Assembly (NCBI GenBank): GCA_023429375.1 | Contig: JAEYVY010000016.1 | Span: forward strand, 196,353-260,352 | Length of the DNA stretch: 64,000 nucleotides | Direction: 5' to 3' | Source of the DNA: Bacteroidota bacterium | Lineage (GTDB): Bacteria; Bacteroidota; Bacteroidia; Bacteroidales; Tannerellaceae | Shown: piece after piece, positions 42,727 to 52,307 of the stretch | How the letters are laid out: each line of letters opens with the position of its first letter | How positions within the stretch are numbered: position 1 is the first letter of the stretch | Program-made: the position numbers and the translations under genes | Notes under the pieces: model-generated | The model's database searches: none | What the model saw: the letters and a program-made list of their open reading frames with translations, nothing else | What the model was told of the DNA's origin: nothing

Positions 42727-44925
42727 TTAAAATCGAAGCGTTACCCTGGCCATCGCATTCGTTCCGGCCTGCGTAAAATAGCCATCTTGTTTGTATCTCT
42801 TGCCTTCCGAATAGTAAGAGTATACCCAGCCATTCGTTTCGTATGCTTCGTTAAACAGGTTGTTGACCGTCACATCGACGCTAAGCTCTTTTACGAATCT
42901 TGGTTTAAAAATATATCCGATACGCAAACTATTAATGAAATAGGCATCGATAGAACGGTCTGACGACGATGAATTATCCATATATTGCTTGCCCACATAT
43001 TGAGAGCTAAAGCTTGCCGACAGGTTTTTGTAAGAGAAGTCAAACAAGCTATTTGCAATTACGCTCGGAGAAAAAGAGATGTTTGTCGTTCCTAAATAGG
43101 TTTCCCGCTGTTCTCCTGTATCCCAATCGTCTACATATTCGGTAAAGTTACGAATCTTGTTCCGGCTGAAGGTGGCATTCCCGTTCCAATTCAACCATGG
43201 CGCTATTTTTATACCGGCAATCAATTCAATTCCTGTCCGATAGCTATCTTTGATATTGGAGGTTAAAGCTTCGCCTATCTCACTGATTTTGCCGGAAAGG
43301 ATTAATTGATTATTGTAATCCATATAATAAAGATTGACTCCTGCATTGAAAAGCGGATGCTCAAAGGTATAGCCGGCTTCATAATCGTAAAGCGTTTCAT
43401 GAACCGGATGCTCGCCTACTCCTGCTTCGGTGAAATTATCCCGACCCGGTTCACGATTGGCTACAGAGAATGACGCAAATGCCGTATGATATTCTTTATG
43501 ATAGTTAATTCCGGCTTTGGGATTAAAGAAATCCCAGTGTTTTGATATGTTCACGTTATCGCCGGCTTTATCATCGCTCCCTTTGATGGAATAATCTATT
43601 CCCCGATATTGTAAATCCAAGAACCCTGTCAATGAAGGAAAAAAGTTGTAATTTAATTTCACGAACGAATTATAGTCGGTCTTCTTCCCCGTATTCAGAT
43701 AATATTCATAATCGGGATGAGGAAGAATATTGGCCGATTTAACCCACATTACTCGTCCAAAATGGTCGCCGTCATATCGATTAGCTGCCGCACCAAAAGT
43801 AAACAGCATTTTATCACTCCGGTAGTTGGCATTGTAAATAGCCCCATAGAAATCATTAGCCAGCCACTTACGACGCACGAGGTCGGTTTTCTTCTGTAGG
43901 TTTCCCTCTGGATCCACATATGTCGGAAGTTTATAGGCGGCAAACTTAGCTCCTGCCTTATAATCTTCATAATAGCCTTCACCGTTTGTATAATGCAAGG
44001 TCATATTCATATTCCAGGAATTGGAGAGCCTTTGCGAACCAATCAGATGATAATGATTCTGCCAGTAGTTATCTGTTTGATTATCATAATACTGTGTCAT
44101 ACCATTTTCATCCTCATATTCCCCACAAGGATTATATCTCCGGTCGGAATTCAGCAAAGACGACGGCACACCATTCCATGCCTGATATGTTTTCTCGGCA
44201 CTACCAAACGTCTGAAACTTGATCAGGGTATTCTCACCATAGTAAGCACCAGAAAGAAAATAAGATCCCATATTCGCCTGAGCTCGAGAAATGAACCCAT
44301 CGCTACGCACATACGAATAACGAGCATCAAAAATAAAATGATCTTTCAGCAGGCCGGTTCCCCCTTTCACCATATTACGTACCGTACCAAAAGAGCCGGC
44401 AGATATAGAATAGTCTAAATAGGGATTCTGATCGGGATTTTGGCTTCTCATCGCTACAGTAGCCCCGAAAGCCGCCCCTCCATTCATTGAGGTGCCTGCT
44501 CCACGTTGGATTTGCACCTCTTCGACCGAAGAAGCTATATCCGGCATGTTTACCCAAAATACAGTATGCGATTCTGCATCATTGACAGGCACACCATTGA
44601 GCGTTATATTGATACGACTTGCATCTGTGCCACGTATGCGAAATCCACTATACCCTATGCCATTACCGGCATCAGATGTCATAATAACGGAAGGAGACTG
44701 AGAAATTAAAAACGGTATTCCCTGTCCGTCATTTCGTTTTGACAATTCTTTACCGGAAAGCTCAGAATAAGCTATGGGCATTACCTTTGTCACCTTGGTG
44801 GCTGACACCACCACTTCATCTAAAGAAAGATTTTGAGAAATTTGCAGTGAGTCAGTCGGATTGTTATCCGCTTTTACCGCATGAGCAGCCAAAAACAAGG
44901 CTGTTACAAAAAATACACTTTTCAT
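42727..44925 (-). CDS. TonB-dependent receptor, probable thiamine receptor
   Basis: The 732-residue outer-membrane receptor has a signal peptide (about 1-19, ending AHAVKA). A TonB-box-like segment LDEVVVSATKVTKVMPIA follows, then the plug domain (about 45-160, with GYSGFRIRGTDASRINITLN and QIQRGAGTSMNGGAAFG). The barrel ends AGTNAMARVTLRF. No carboxypeptidase-like extension is present. A TPP riboswitch lies directly upstream and thiamine transport and activation genes follow, so thiamine uptake is the likely role. Barrels give no visible substrate signature, so the assignment rests on the locus. Confidence 0.88.
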   Translation of the reverse strand: MKSVFFVTALFLAAHAVKADNNPTDSLQISQNLSLDEVVVSATKVTKVMPIAYSELSGKELSKRNDGQGIPFLISQSPSVIMTSDAGNGIGYSGFRIRGTDASRINITLNGVPVNDAESHTVFWVNMPDIASSVEEVQIQRGAGTSMNGGAAFGATVAMRSQNPDQNPYLDYSISAGSFGTVRNMVKGGTGLLKDHFIFDARYSYVRSDGFISRAQANMGSYFLSGAYYGENTLIKFQTFGSAEKTYQAWNGVPSSLLNSDRRYNPCGEYEDENGMTQYYDNQTDNYWQNHYHLIGSQRLSNSWNMNMTLHYTNGEGYYEDYKAGAKFAAYKLPTYVDPEGNLQKKTDLVRRKWLANDFYGAIYNANYRSDKMLFTFGAAANRYDGDHFGRVMWVKSANILPHPDYEYYLNTGKKTDYNSFVKLNYNFFPSLTGFLDLQYRGIDYSIKGSDDKAGDNVNISKHWDFFNPKAGINYHKEYHTAFASFSVANREPGRDNFTEAGVGEHPVHETLYDYEAGYTFEHPLFNAGVNLYYMDYNNQLILSGKISEIGEALTSNIKDSYRTGIELIAGIKIAPWLNWNGNATFSRNKIRNFTEYVDDWDTGEQRETYLGTTNISFSPSVIANSLFDFSYKNLSASFSSQYVGKQYMDNSSSSDRSIDAYFINSLRIGYIFKPRFVKELSVDVTVNNLFNEAYETNGWVYSYYSEGKRYKQDGYFTQAGTNAMARVTLRF

Positions 44926-45022
44926 CCTTTCGACTTTTAGTTTTCATTAAGTTCACTTGTGAATAGGATAGGAGTGTGTGAAGAAGAATATACCTTAAAA
45001 TGAAAGCGGAAGCTTTACATTA

Positions 45023-45117
45023 TTTCCCTTCGGCGGCATTATCCGCATCAGGTAATATGGGTATCATCTCAGCCTGAAAAAACGTCCCGCGGAAAACGAG
45101 ATTTCAAGCACCCCTTA
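45023..45117 (-). promoter_or_regulatory. Thiamine pyrophosphate (TPP) riboswitch
   Basis: On the minus strand the leader shows the THI-box blocks in order: GGGGTGC at the 5' side, GGCTGAGATGATACCC, then ACCTGATGCGGATAATGCC and GAAGGGA. It controls the receptor gene starting about 100 bases further on and probably the whole thiamine unit. TPP binding normally lowers expression. Confidence 0.96.
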
Positions 45118-45129
45118 GTATTCGAACAC

Positions 45130-45161
45130 CAAAGGAACACATTTTGACCGACTTAAGCAAA
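45130..45161 (-). promoter_or_regulatory. Promoter of the thiamine uptake operon
   Basis: On the minus strand a TTTG -33 box (45158-45161), a 20-base spacer and TTCCTTTG (45130-45137, one mismatch to TAnnTTTG) lie just upstream of the riboswitch, placing the start at its 5' edge. Confidence 0.65.
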
Positions 45162-45313
45162 CATAATCCGAAATCTCGTTGCAATAATTCATTTTAAGGT
45201 TCATTAATTCTCTACCCGTAAGGGCCTTTAAAAGGATTTTCTATCGTATGATAAATAATAGAAATTAATTATATTTGGAGGACATTATCAATCACTATTA
45301 AAAACTACAGAGT

Positions 45314-46423
45314 ATGGGTATTTGGGATAAACTAAGAGGCGAATTAATTGATATTGTTGAATTTTTAGACAATACGCAAGACACCATTGTATACCGTTTC
45401 GAACGCCACAACAATGAAATAAAGAATAACGCTAAGCTCGTGGTTCGTGAAGGACAGATTGCTGTCTTTGTCAATGAAGGCCAGGTAGCTGACACGTTTA
45501 CTCCTGGAACTTATACATTGAACACACAAAACCTGCCCATCTTAAGCACATTGAAAGGTTGGAAGTATGGTTTTAACAGTCCCTTCAAAGCAGAAGTATA
45601 TTTTGTCAGCACGAAAAACTTTATAGATCAGAAGTGGGGTACAAAAAATGCTATTACCCTAAACGACCAACGATTTGGCATGGTTGAGATCCGTGCTTTC
45701 GGGGTATACACCTTTAAAGTAACGGATGCACCTGTCTTCATTCGTGAAATTGTAGGGACAAATCAAACCTTCTCGACCAGTCAGATTCAAGAACAATTGA
45801 AGAGCATCATCGTTACTCGATTTTCAGATACAGTAGGCGAAACTAACCTACCAATCGAAAACTATGCATCCAATTTGAATGAGCTTTCATCGGCCATATT
45901 CAATTATATGAAAGATGATTTCACGGCTTATGGAATGGATGTAACCAAGTTCTTGATTGAAAACATCTCTATGCCGGACGAAGTGAAGAAAGAAATTTTC
46001 GAACTCAGCCGACTGGACAAGATCGATCTGGACAAACTGACAAAGATGAAAGCAGCCAAGGCTATGGAAGCAGCAGCTGAAAACCCATCGGGCACAGCCG
46101 GTATGGGTATTGGACTTGGTGCAGGTATGGCTATGGCCAATCAGATGACACAAGCAATGGCCGGTCAGATACATCAAAATCAACAATCTCAACAGGTTAC
46201 CCCTCCTCCTATCCCCAGCCTTAACAATTACTATGTAGCAATCGAGGGAAAACAACAGGGCCCATTCAACAGAGCTAAACTGGAAGAATTAGCGGCATCT
46301 AATCAGTTGACCCGCGAAACACTGGTATGGAAGCAGGGATTGACTAATTGGGAGGAAGCTGGATTGCAGGCTGACTTGCAAGACCTATTTGGTGCTACCC
46401 CTCCTCCTCTACCCAAACAGTAA
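45314..46423 (+). CDS. SPFH-domain protein with C-terminal GYF_2 domain
   Basis: The 369-residue protein lacks a signal peptide. Residues about 20-220 form an SPFH-like domain of the YdjL/virion-core type: YRFERHNNEIKNNAKLVVRE, VREGQIAVFVNEGQVADTFT and ITLNDQRFGMVEIRAFGVYT. A helical Gly/Met/Ala-rich part follows (GMGIGLGAGMAMANQMTQAM), then proline-rich linkers. The GYF_2/DUF4339 domain runs from about 307 (YYVAIEGKQQGPFNRAKLEE, TLVWKQGLTNWEEAG). Such proteins form membrane-linked oligomers of unclear role. Its partner may be the zinc-ribbon membrane protein six bases downstream. Confidence 0.85.
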   Translation: MGIWDKLRGELIDIVEFLDNTQDTIVYRFERHNNEIKNNAKLVVREGQIAVFVNEGQVADTFTPGTYTLNTQNLPILSTLKGWKYGFNSPFKAEVYFVSTKNFIDQKWGTKNAITLNDQRFGMVEIRAFGVYTFKVTDAPVFIREIVGTNQTFSTSQIQEQLKSIIVTRFSDTVGETNLPIENYASNLNELSSAIFNYMKDDFTAYGMDVTKFLIENISMPDEVKKEIFELSRLDKIDLDKLTKMKAAKAMEAAAENPSGTAGMGIGLGAGMAMANQMTQAMAGQIHQNQQSQQVTPPPIPSLNNYYVAIEGKQQGPFNRAKLEELAASNQLTRETLVWKQGLTNWEEAGLQADLQDLFGATPPPLPKQ

Positions 46424-46429
46424 TATGTT

Positions 46430-47518
46430 ATGTCGGAATCTACCGAAAATAAGAGAACGGGCAGCGACATTTATCCATGTATGCATTGTGGCGCTGCCCT
46501 AAAATATAAACCGGGGACAGATTTCCTCCATTGCGATTATTGCGGTTCAGACACCCCTATAGAATCAAGAAAAGTGGAGGAAGTCCACGAACTCGATTTC
46601 GAGACGTATGCAGCCAACTTTGAAAAGCTGAATACTCAAGCAACTAAAATCATCAGTTGTCGGAAATGTGGGGCCGAATCAACATTCAATGAAAGCCTAA
46701 AATCGGTTACCTGTCCTTATTGTACTACCCCACTTATCGAATCGGATGTTCATGAAGAACGTCTGATTCAACCCTCTTATCTCCTCCCCTTTAAGATAGA
46801 AGGTAAGGAGACGCATAATTATTTGAACAACTGGTTAAGGAAGCTTTGGTTTGCACCTAATAAACTCAAAGAGCAGGCCTTGTATACAAACCAGCTTCAA
46901 GGTGTATATATTCCTTGTTGGACGTACGATGCACAAACGGAAACAAACTATACCGGTCAAAAAGGGATCAACTATACCACAACCGTAGGAAGCGGAAAAA
47001 ACAGACGAACGGTAACCCAGATACGCTGGCATTATTGCAGCGGACATGTGTCGCTCTTTTTCGACGATGTGATGGTGCCTGCTTCAGGTATGATTGCCCG
47101 AGACACTATGAACAAAATCAACAACTGGGACACCATGAATATGGTTGAAACAGACAATCGGTTCTTCAGCGGGTTTCTTACTGAGAAATACGTTATGAAT
47201 ATGAATGAGGGGTATAACCTGGCCCGACAAATCATGAACAAAGAGATTGATTATGCCATCTGTAGAGATATTGGGGGCAATCATCAGCGTATTACGTCAA
47301 AGAGTACGGAATTTAGCGAAGTCAAGTTTAAGCTGATTCTATTGCCCGTATATATGTCTTCGTATATTTACAAAAATAAGTTATACCATTTTTTCTTGAA
47401 TGCCCGCACCGGACGTGTAACGGGAGACCGGCCTTATAGCCCTATAAAAATAGCATTCGCTATAGTTGCCGGTATTGCAGCACTTATCGCATTTATTTTA
47501 TTCTTGAACAGTCAATAA
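46430..47518 (+). CDS. Zinc-ribbon membrane protein
   Basis: The 362-residue protein has two zinc ribbons at the N-terminus: CMHCGAALKYKPGTDFLHCD-type (Cys at about 18, 21, 37, 40) and CRKCGAESTFNESLKSVTCP-type (Cys near 78, 81, 96, 99). A large middle domain with GVYIPCWTYDAQTETNYTGQ and a single C-terminal helix (about 339-360, IAFAIVAGIAALIAFILFL) follow, so it is anchored facing the cytosol. Similar proteins are often mislabelled as helicase or polymerase subunits because of the zinc ribbons; there is no motor or nuclease domain here. It follows the SPFH gene by six bases and is surely in the same operon. Confidence 0.8.
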   Translation: MSESTENKRTGSDIYPCMHCGAALKYKPGTDFLHCDYCGSDTPIESRKVEEVHELDFETYAANFEKLNTQATKIISCRKCGAESTFNESLKSVTCPYCTTPLIESDVHEERLIQPSYLLPFKIEGKETHNYLNNWLRKLWFAPNKLKEQALYTNQLQGVYIPCWTYDAQTETNYTGQKGINYTTTVGSGKNRRTVTQIRWHYCSGHVSLFFDDVMVPASGMIARDTMNKINNWDTMNMVETDNRFFSGFLTEKYVMNMNEGYNLARQIMNKEIDYAICRDIGGNHQRITSKSTEFSEVKFKLILLPVYMSSYIYKNKLYHFFLNARTGRVTGDRPYSPIKIAFAIVAGIAALIAFILFLNSQ

Positions 47519-48160
47519 TTATTTTTGAGGGAAGAAATACCCAAATGAGAAAGTTACATTATTCTGAAACACACGGGATTCTCCATCTCTTTTTACTTGC
47601 CTTCTATCCAGAGCTCCACAAAGCGCATTAATAGAGAAAAATACTTGGTCGTATTTAACAGCTAATCCCATATTCACTCCGACATCCCATTTTTTGAGTT
47701 GGCCAACTTCTTCTTTGTCAAATTCGAGATCCTTCTTCACTCCTTCATAGGTATGGCTTCCAAATAACGAATAATCGATAGCCGGCCCCAGCATAACACT
47801 CATACGAACACCCGAAATTGGAATGTTATAGGCAATATTGAGCGGCATCTGTATGGAGTAATAATTATACTTGTTCTTAACTGTATTAATCTCGTTTTCT
47901 ATACGCGAATAAAAAGAACCTCCCTGATTGACAAAAGAAACTTCCGGACGAAATGAGAAACGGCGATAAAAAGGTACATTCATTAACCCACCGACACTAA
48001 ATCCGGCACGTGAACCTACCTTATTTTCTGTCTCCAAATTTTGTATCATTGCTGAATAAGATAATCCACCACGCACACCATAACTGATTTGCGAATAAGA
48101 AGGAGTTACTGCCAAAAAAATTAAGAGTAACAGGGTGCTGATCTTTAATGGTAAAGCCAT
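47519..48160 (-). CDS. Outer-membrane beta-barrel protein, PorT-like
   Basis: The 213-residue protein has a signal peptide (about 1-23, ending TPSYSQ). A small eight-strand-type barrel follows: ISYGVRGGLSYSAMI, GFSVGGLMNVPFYRRFSFRP, NYYSIQMPLNIAYNIPISGV and the terminal VTFSFGYFFPQK. This pattern is shared by PorT/OmpW-like barrel families widespread in Bacteroidota. It converges with the zinc-ribbon gene with no base between the stop codons. Function unknown. Confidence 0.85.
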   Translation of the reverse strand: MALPLKISTLLLLIFLAVTPSYSQISYGVRGGLSYSAMIQNLETENKVGSRAGFSVGGLMNVPFYRRFSFRPEVSFVNQGGSFYSRIENEINTVKNKYNYYSIQMPLNIAYNIPISGVRMSVMLGPAIDYSLFGSHTYEGVKKDLEFDKEEVGQLKKWDVGVNMGLAVKYDQVFFSINALCGALDRRQVKRDGESRVFQNNVTFSFGYFFPQK

Positions 48161-48183
48161 AAACGGTAATCTTTAGATAAGGA

Positions 48184-48191
48184 CAAATATA
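48184..48191 (-). promoter_or_regulatory. -7 box of the outer-membrane barrel gene
   Basis: The minus strand reads TATATTTG (TAnnTTTG), 23 bases before the start codon. It shares the intergenic region with divergent dnaE. Confidence 0.5.
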
Positions 48192-48261
48192 CATTTTTCA
48201 TCCGTACATTCGGCCTTTTTAGTAACTTTAGAGAAAAATTATATATCATTCCGAATCATAA

Positions 48262-51200
48262 ATGGAACCATTTGTACACTTACATCTTCATACTCAATAC
48301 TCTCTATTGGATGGTCAAACAGCCATAGACACACTTTTAGACAAAGCAATCAAAGACAATATGCCTGCTATTGCTGTGACGGACCATGGCAATATGTTTG
48401 GGATTAAAGAGTTTTACAACAAGGTTAAGAAAAAGAACAGTAAGCCTCAAGGTGAAATAAAAGCGTGTAAGAAGAAGATTGAGGAGTTACGTAAACAAGA
48501 AAATCCTTCCGAAGAAACACGGGCAGAAATAGCCCGTCTAGAGGCTGAAATAAAAGAACACCAATCTCATCTATTCAAGCCAATTATTGGATGCGAATGC
48601 TATTGTGCCCGTAATGGTCGACATAATAAAACCCTAAAAGAAGACCTGAGCGGATGGCATTTGATTGTACTTGCCAAAAACCTGACCGGATACAAGAACT
48701 TGATTAAAATGGTATCCATCTCATGGACGGAAGGCTTTTACGGACGTCCTAGAATAGACAAAGAGCTACTCGAGAAATACCACGAAGGGCTAATCATAAG
48801 TTCGGCGTGTTTGGGGGGTGAAGTACCCCAGCATATCATGAAGGGGCGGATCGAGGAAGCCGAAAAGTCAATCATGTGGTTCAAAAACCTGTTTGGTGAT
48901 GACTTCTACCTGGAGATGCAACGTCATGAAACCCACGCTGCAAATGCTGACGCAACAACTTTTCAAAAGCAGCAAGAGGTTAACAAAGTGCTGATTGAGC
49001 TAGCTCGTAAATTGGATGTTAAGTTGATTGCTACGAATGACGTACACTTTGCCAACGAAGAAGATGCCGAAGCGCACGACCGTTTGATCTGCTTGAGTAC
49101 AGGTAAGGACCTGGACGATCCATCCCGTATGAGGTATTCAAAACAGGAATGGATGAAATCGACGGCAGAGATGAATGTCATTTTCGCAGACATTCCTGAG
49201 GCCCTTAGAAATACGATAGAAGTTGCCAATAAAGTAGAATTCTATTCTATTGACAATGACCCTTTGATGCCGGACTTTCCTCTTCCGGAAGGATTCGACA
49301 ACGAGGATGAGTATCTGCGCTACCTGACTTATGAAGGGGCTAAGAAAAAATACGGAGAACCGCTTTCTGAGGAAGTAATTGAACGCTTGGATTTCGAATT
49401 GAGTACGGTAAAAGGAATGGGATTCCCAGGCTATTTCCTTATCGTTCAGGATTTCATCCGTGCAGCAAAAGAAATGGGTGTTTCAGTAGGACCGGGACGT
49501 GGATCGGCCGCCGGATCGGCCGTTGCTTATTGCCTCGACATCACTGATATCGACCCAATCAAATATGATTTGCTTTTTGAACGTTTCTTAAATCCGGACC
49601 GTATATCCTTGCCTGATATCGATACAGACTTTGATGATGACGGACGTGGCGAAGTATTGCGCTGGGTAACTGAAAAATACGGAAAGGAAAAAGTAGCGCA
49701 TATCATCACCTACGGTACGATGGCTACTAAATCGGCGATTAAGGACGTTGCCCGCGTGCAAAAGCTACCGTTAGCAGAGTCTAACCGCTTGGCGAAATTG
49801 GTACCGGACAAAATTCCCGATTTGAAAAAGTTCAAATTAAAAGATGCAATTCAGTATGTACCCGAGCTGAAGGAAGCGGCTACAGGCTCTGATCCTCTAG
49901 CCCGTGACACTCTGAAATATGCCCAAATGCTGGAGGGGAACGTGCGGAATACCGGTGTACACGCTTGTGGTGTAATCATCGGGAAATACGATATTTCAGA
50001 TATCGTTCCGGTCAGTACAGCTAAAGATAAAGATACCGGCGAAGAAATGCTGGTAACGCAATATGAAGGTTCTGTAATTGAAGAAACAGGACTTATCAAG
50101 ATGGACTTCCTTGGACTAAAAACGTTATCCATCATTAAAGATGCCGTAGAAAATGTACGTATCACCCGTGGCGAAAAGATCGATATAAATAAGATAAGTC
50201 TAGAAGATCAAAAAACATTTGAATTATACTGTCAAGGCAAGACAACCGGTACATTCCAGTTCGAGTCTGCAGGTATGCAAAAATACCTAAGAGAACTGCA
50301 ACCTTCAAAGTTTGAAGACTTGATTGCAATGAATGCCCTCTATCGTCCGGGACCAATGGACTATATTCCTTCCTTTATTGCCAGAAAACATGGACGGGAA
50401 GAGATCAGGTATGATATCCCAATCATGGAACGCTACCTCAAGGATACATATGGCATTACCGTTTATCAGGAACAGGTCATGCTCCTGTCTCGCTTATTGG
50501 CCAATTTTACTCGTGGAGAGAGCGACGCGCTGCGTAAAGCCATGGGTAAGAAGTTGATCGATAAGATGAATGAGCTGAAGACAAAATTCCTGACCGGAGG
50601 AAAAAGTAACGGACACGACGAGAAAACGCTAGAGAAGATCTGGTCGGACTGGGAAAAGTTCGCCTCTTATGCATTCAATAAAAGTCATGCAACTTGCTAC
50701 TCATGGGTTGCCTATCAGACGGCCTATCTAAAAGCTAACTACCCTTCTGAATACATGGCTGCCGTATTGAGCCGAAGCCTTTCTAACATCACGGATATCA
50801 CAAAATTCATGGATGAATGTAGAGCAATGAATATTCAAGTGCTCGGTCCGGATGTAAACGAATCCGTTCTCAAATTTAGTGTTAATCAAAAAGGGGATAT
50901 TCGCTTTGGTTTAGGAGCTATTAAAGGTGTAGGAGAATCTGCCGTTCAAAATATTATTGAAGAACGCAAGAAAGGTCCTTTCAAAAGTATCTTCGACTTC
51001 GTTGAACGGGTCAACTTAACGGCCTGCAACAAGAAAAACATGGAATGTTTGGCTTTAGGTGGGGCATTCGACAACTTTGGAATCCGCCGTGAGCAATTTT
51101 TTGCAACATCGAAAGACGAAACATTCTTGGACACGCTGGTAAGATATGGTAATAAATATCAGGTTGACAAAATTACGGCTGCTAATTCTTTATTTGGCGA

Positions 51201-51903
51201 TGACAACCTGGTTGAAATTGCGAAGCCCGAGATTCCTCAAGCAGAGCCTTGGAGTGATCTGGAACGATTGAATAAAGAAAAAGAACTTGTTGGCATTTAC
51301 TTGTCTGCTCATCCTCTGGATGAATATCGCATTATACTAAGTTACGTATGCAATACAGGAGCAGCTGAGCTTAACGACAAAGATAGTCTTAAAGGCCGTG
51401 AGATTCTCGTGGGTGGCATTGTGACCGGTTTTCGTGAAGGATTTACAAAGACCGGCAAATCGTATGGAATTTTGAAGATAGAAGATTTCACGGGTAGTGG
51501 TGAGATTGCTTTATTTGGGAACGACTATATCGAATACAGCAAATTCGGCCGTATAGGGATGTATTTGCTTATCACAGGAAGGGTAGAACCACGCCAATAC
51601 AATGAGTCGATTCTGGACTTTAGAATTGGCACCATACGTCTTCTTCAAGATGAGAAAGACAAACTGATCGAAAAAATAACAGTTACTTTACCTATTCACG
51701 ATCTGAATGAAGAAATGATAAATGAACTTTCGGTATTGATTAAGAACAATCCGGGACAGAGCTTGTTATACTTTAAAGTTGTAGATGGAGAGCATAAAAT
51801 TAACTTGAATTTATTCTCTCAAAACGTAAGACTTAACGTCACACGTGACTTGGTTGACTTTCTGACAAGTAATGAAAATATCGATTTTAAAATTAATGGT
51901 TAG
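48262..51903 (+). CDS. dnaE: DNA polymerase III alpha subunit
   Basis: The 1213-residue replicative polymerase has an N-terminal PHP domain (FVHLHLHTQYSLLDGQTA, AVTDHGNMFGIKEFY), with an inserted charged helix near 55-95. The catalytic palm includes SVGPGRGSAAGSAVAYCLDI and the metal aspartates in LPDIDTDFDDDGRGEV. Thumb and fingers regions (YRPGPMDYIPSFIARKHGRE, KKLIDKMNELKTKF) follow, and a C-terminal OB-fold (about 1000-1110, GGIVTGFREGFTKTGKSYGI) comes last. It carries out chromosome replication with the beta clamp and epsilon. It starts 101 bases after the divergent barrel gene start and is followed by trxA, which has its own promoter. Confidence 0.97.
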   Translation: MEPFVHLHLHTQYSLLDGQTAIDTLLDKAIKDNMPAIAVTDHGNMFGIKEFYNKVKKKNSKPQGEIKACKKKIEELRKQENPSEETRAEIARLEAEIKEHQSHLFKPIIGCECYCARNGRHNKTLKEDLSGWHLIVLAKNLTGYKNLIKMVSISWTEGFYGRPRIDKELLEKYHEGLIISSACLGGEVPQHIMKGRIEEAEKSIMWFKNLFGDDFYLEMQRHETHAANADATTFQKQQEVNKVLIELARKLDVKLIATNDVHFANEEDAEAHDRLICLSTGKDLDDPSRMRYSKQEWMKSTAEMNVIFADIPEALRNTIEVANKVEFYSIDNDPLMPDFPLPEGFDNEDEYLRYLTYEGAKKKYGEPLSEEVIERLDFELSTVKGMGFPGYFLIVQDFIRAAKEMGVSVGPGRGSAAGSAVAYCLDITDIDPIKYDLLFERFLNPDRISLPDIDTDFDDDGRGEVLRWVTEKYGKEKVAHIITYGTMATKSAIKDVARVQKLPLAESNRLAKLVPDKIPDLKKFKLKDAIQYVPELKEAATGSDPLARDTLKYAQMLEGNVRNTGVHACGVIIGKYDISDIVPVSTAKDKDTGEEMLVTQYEGSVIEETGLIKMDFLGLKTLSIIKDAVENVRITRGEKIDINKISLEDQKTFELYCQGKTTGTFQFESAGMQKYLRELQPSKFEDLIAMNALYRPGPMDYIPSFIARKHGREEIRYDIPIMERYLKDTYGITVYQEQVMLLSRLLANFTRGESDALRKAMGKKLIDKMNELKTKFLTGGKSNGHDEKTLEKIWSDWEKFASYAFNKSHATCYSWVAYQTAYLKANYPSEYMAAVLSRSLSNITDITKFMDECRAMNIQVLGPDVNESVLKFSVNQKGDIRFGLGAIKGVGESAVQNIIEERKKGPFKSIFDFVERVNLTACNKKNMECLALGGAFDNFGIRREQFFATSKDETFLDTLVRYGNKYQVDKITAANSLFGDDNLVEIAKPEIPQAEPWSDLERLNKEKELVGIYLSAHPLDEYRIILSYVCNTGAAELNDKDSLKGREILVGGIVTGFREGFTKTGKSYGILKIEDFTGSGEIALFGNDYIEYSKFGRIGMYLLITGRVEPRQYNESILDFRIGTIRLLQDEKDKLIEKITVTLPIHDLNEEMINELSVLIKNNPGQSLLYFKVVDGEHKINLNLFSQNVRLNVTRDLVDFLTSNENIDFKING

Positions 51904-51928
51904 CATTGTCCGACCTAAAAGTATTTTG

Positions 51929-51936
51929 TACTTTTG
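51929..51936 (+). promoter_or_regulatory. trxA promoter -7 box
   Basis: TACTTTTG is an exact TAnnTTTG match, 46 bases before trxA. ATTG about 20 bases upstream serves as a partial -33 box. Confidence 0.55.
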
Positions 51937-51982
51937 AATCAATAAAACGAACTAAAATAACTTATTAAAAAAGGAAACAAAC

Positions 51983-52297
51983 ATGGCACTAGAAATTACA
52001 GATGCGAATTTCGATCAACTAGTAAGCGAAGGCAAGCCATTGGTAATTGACTTCTGGGCTGAATGGTGTGGCCCTTGCCGTATGATAGGCCCAATCATCG
52101 AGGAACTGGCTACTGAGTACGACGGTAAAGTTACTATTGGCAAATTGGATGTGGACAACAATGACGATGTCGTATCTAAATTTGGCATTCGCAATATTCC
52201 TACTATTCTTTTTATTAAGAATGGTGAAGTTGTAGACAAACAAGTTGGTGCAGCTAGCAAGGCTGTTATAGCTGCTAAAATCGACGCATTGCTATAA
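51983..52297 (+). CDS. trxA: Thioredoxin
   Basis: The 104-residue protein has the standard thioredoxin fold with the redox motif WCGPCR near 28-33 (in DFWAEWCGPCRMIGPIIEEL) and the cis-proline loop FGIRNIPTILFIKNGEVVDK. It has no signal peptide, so it is cytosolic and reduces disulfides, for example in ribonucleotide reductase. Its gene follows dnaE and converges with mnmD with only ten bases between stops. Confidence 0.97.
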   Translation: MALEITDANFDQLVSEGKPLVIDFWAEWCGPCRMIGPIIEELATEYDGKVTIGKLDVDNNDDVVSKFGIRNIPTILFIKNGEVVDKQVGAASKAVIAAKIDALL

Positions 52298-52307
52298 CAT
52301 CAGACAA

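Noticed and set aside
42727..44925. Assigning the receptor as a SusC-type glycan receptor
   Set aside because: It lacks the carboxypeptidase-like N-terminal domain and a SusD partner; a TPP riboswitch lies upstream.
46430..47518. Reading the zinc-ribbon protein as a helicase or RNA polymerase subunit
   Set aside because: Only the two zinc ribbons are shared; no Walker motifs or polymerase core are present and a C-terminal membrane helix is seen.
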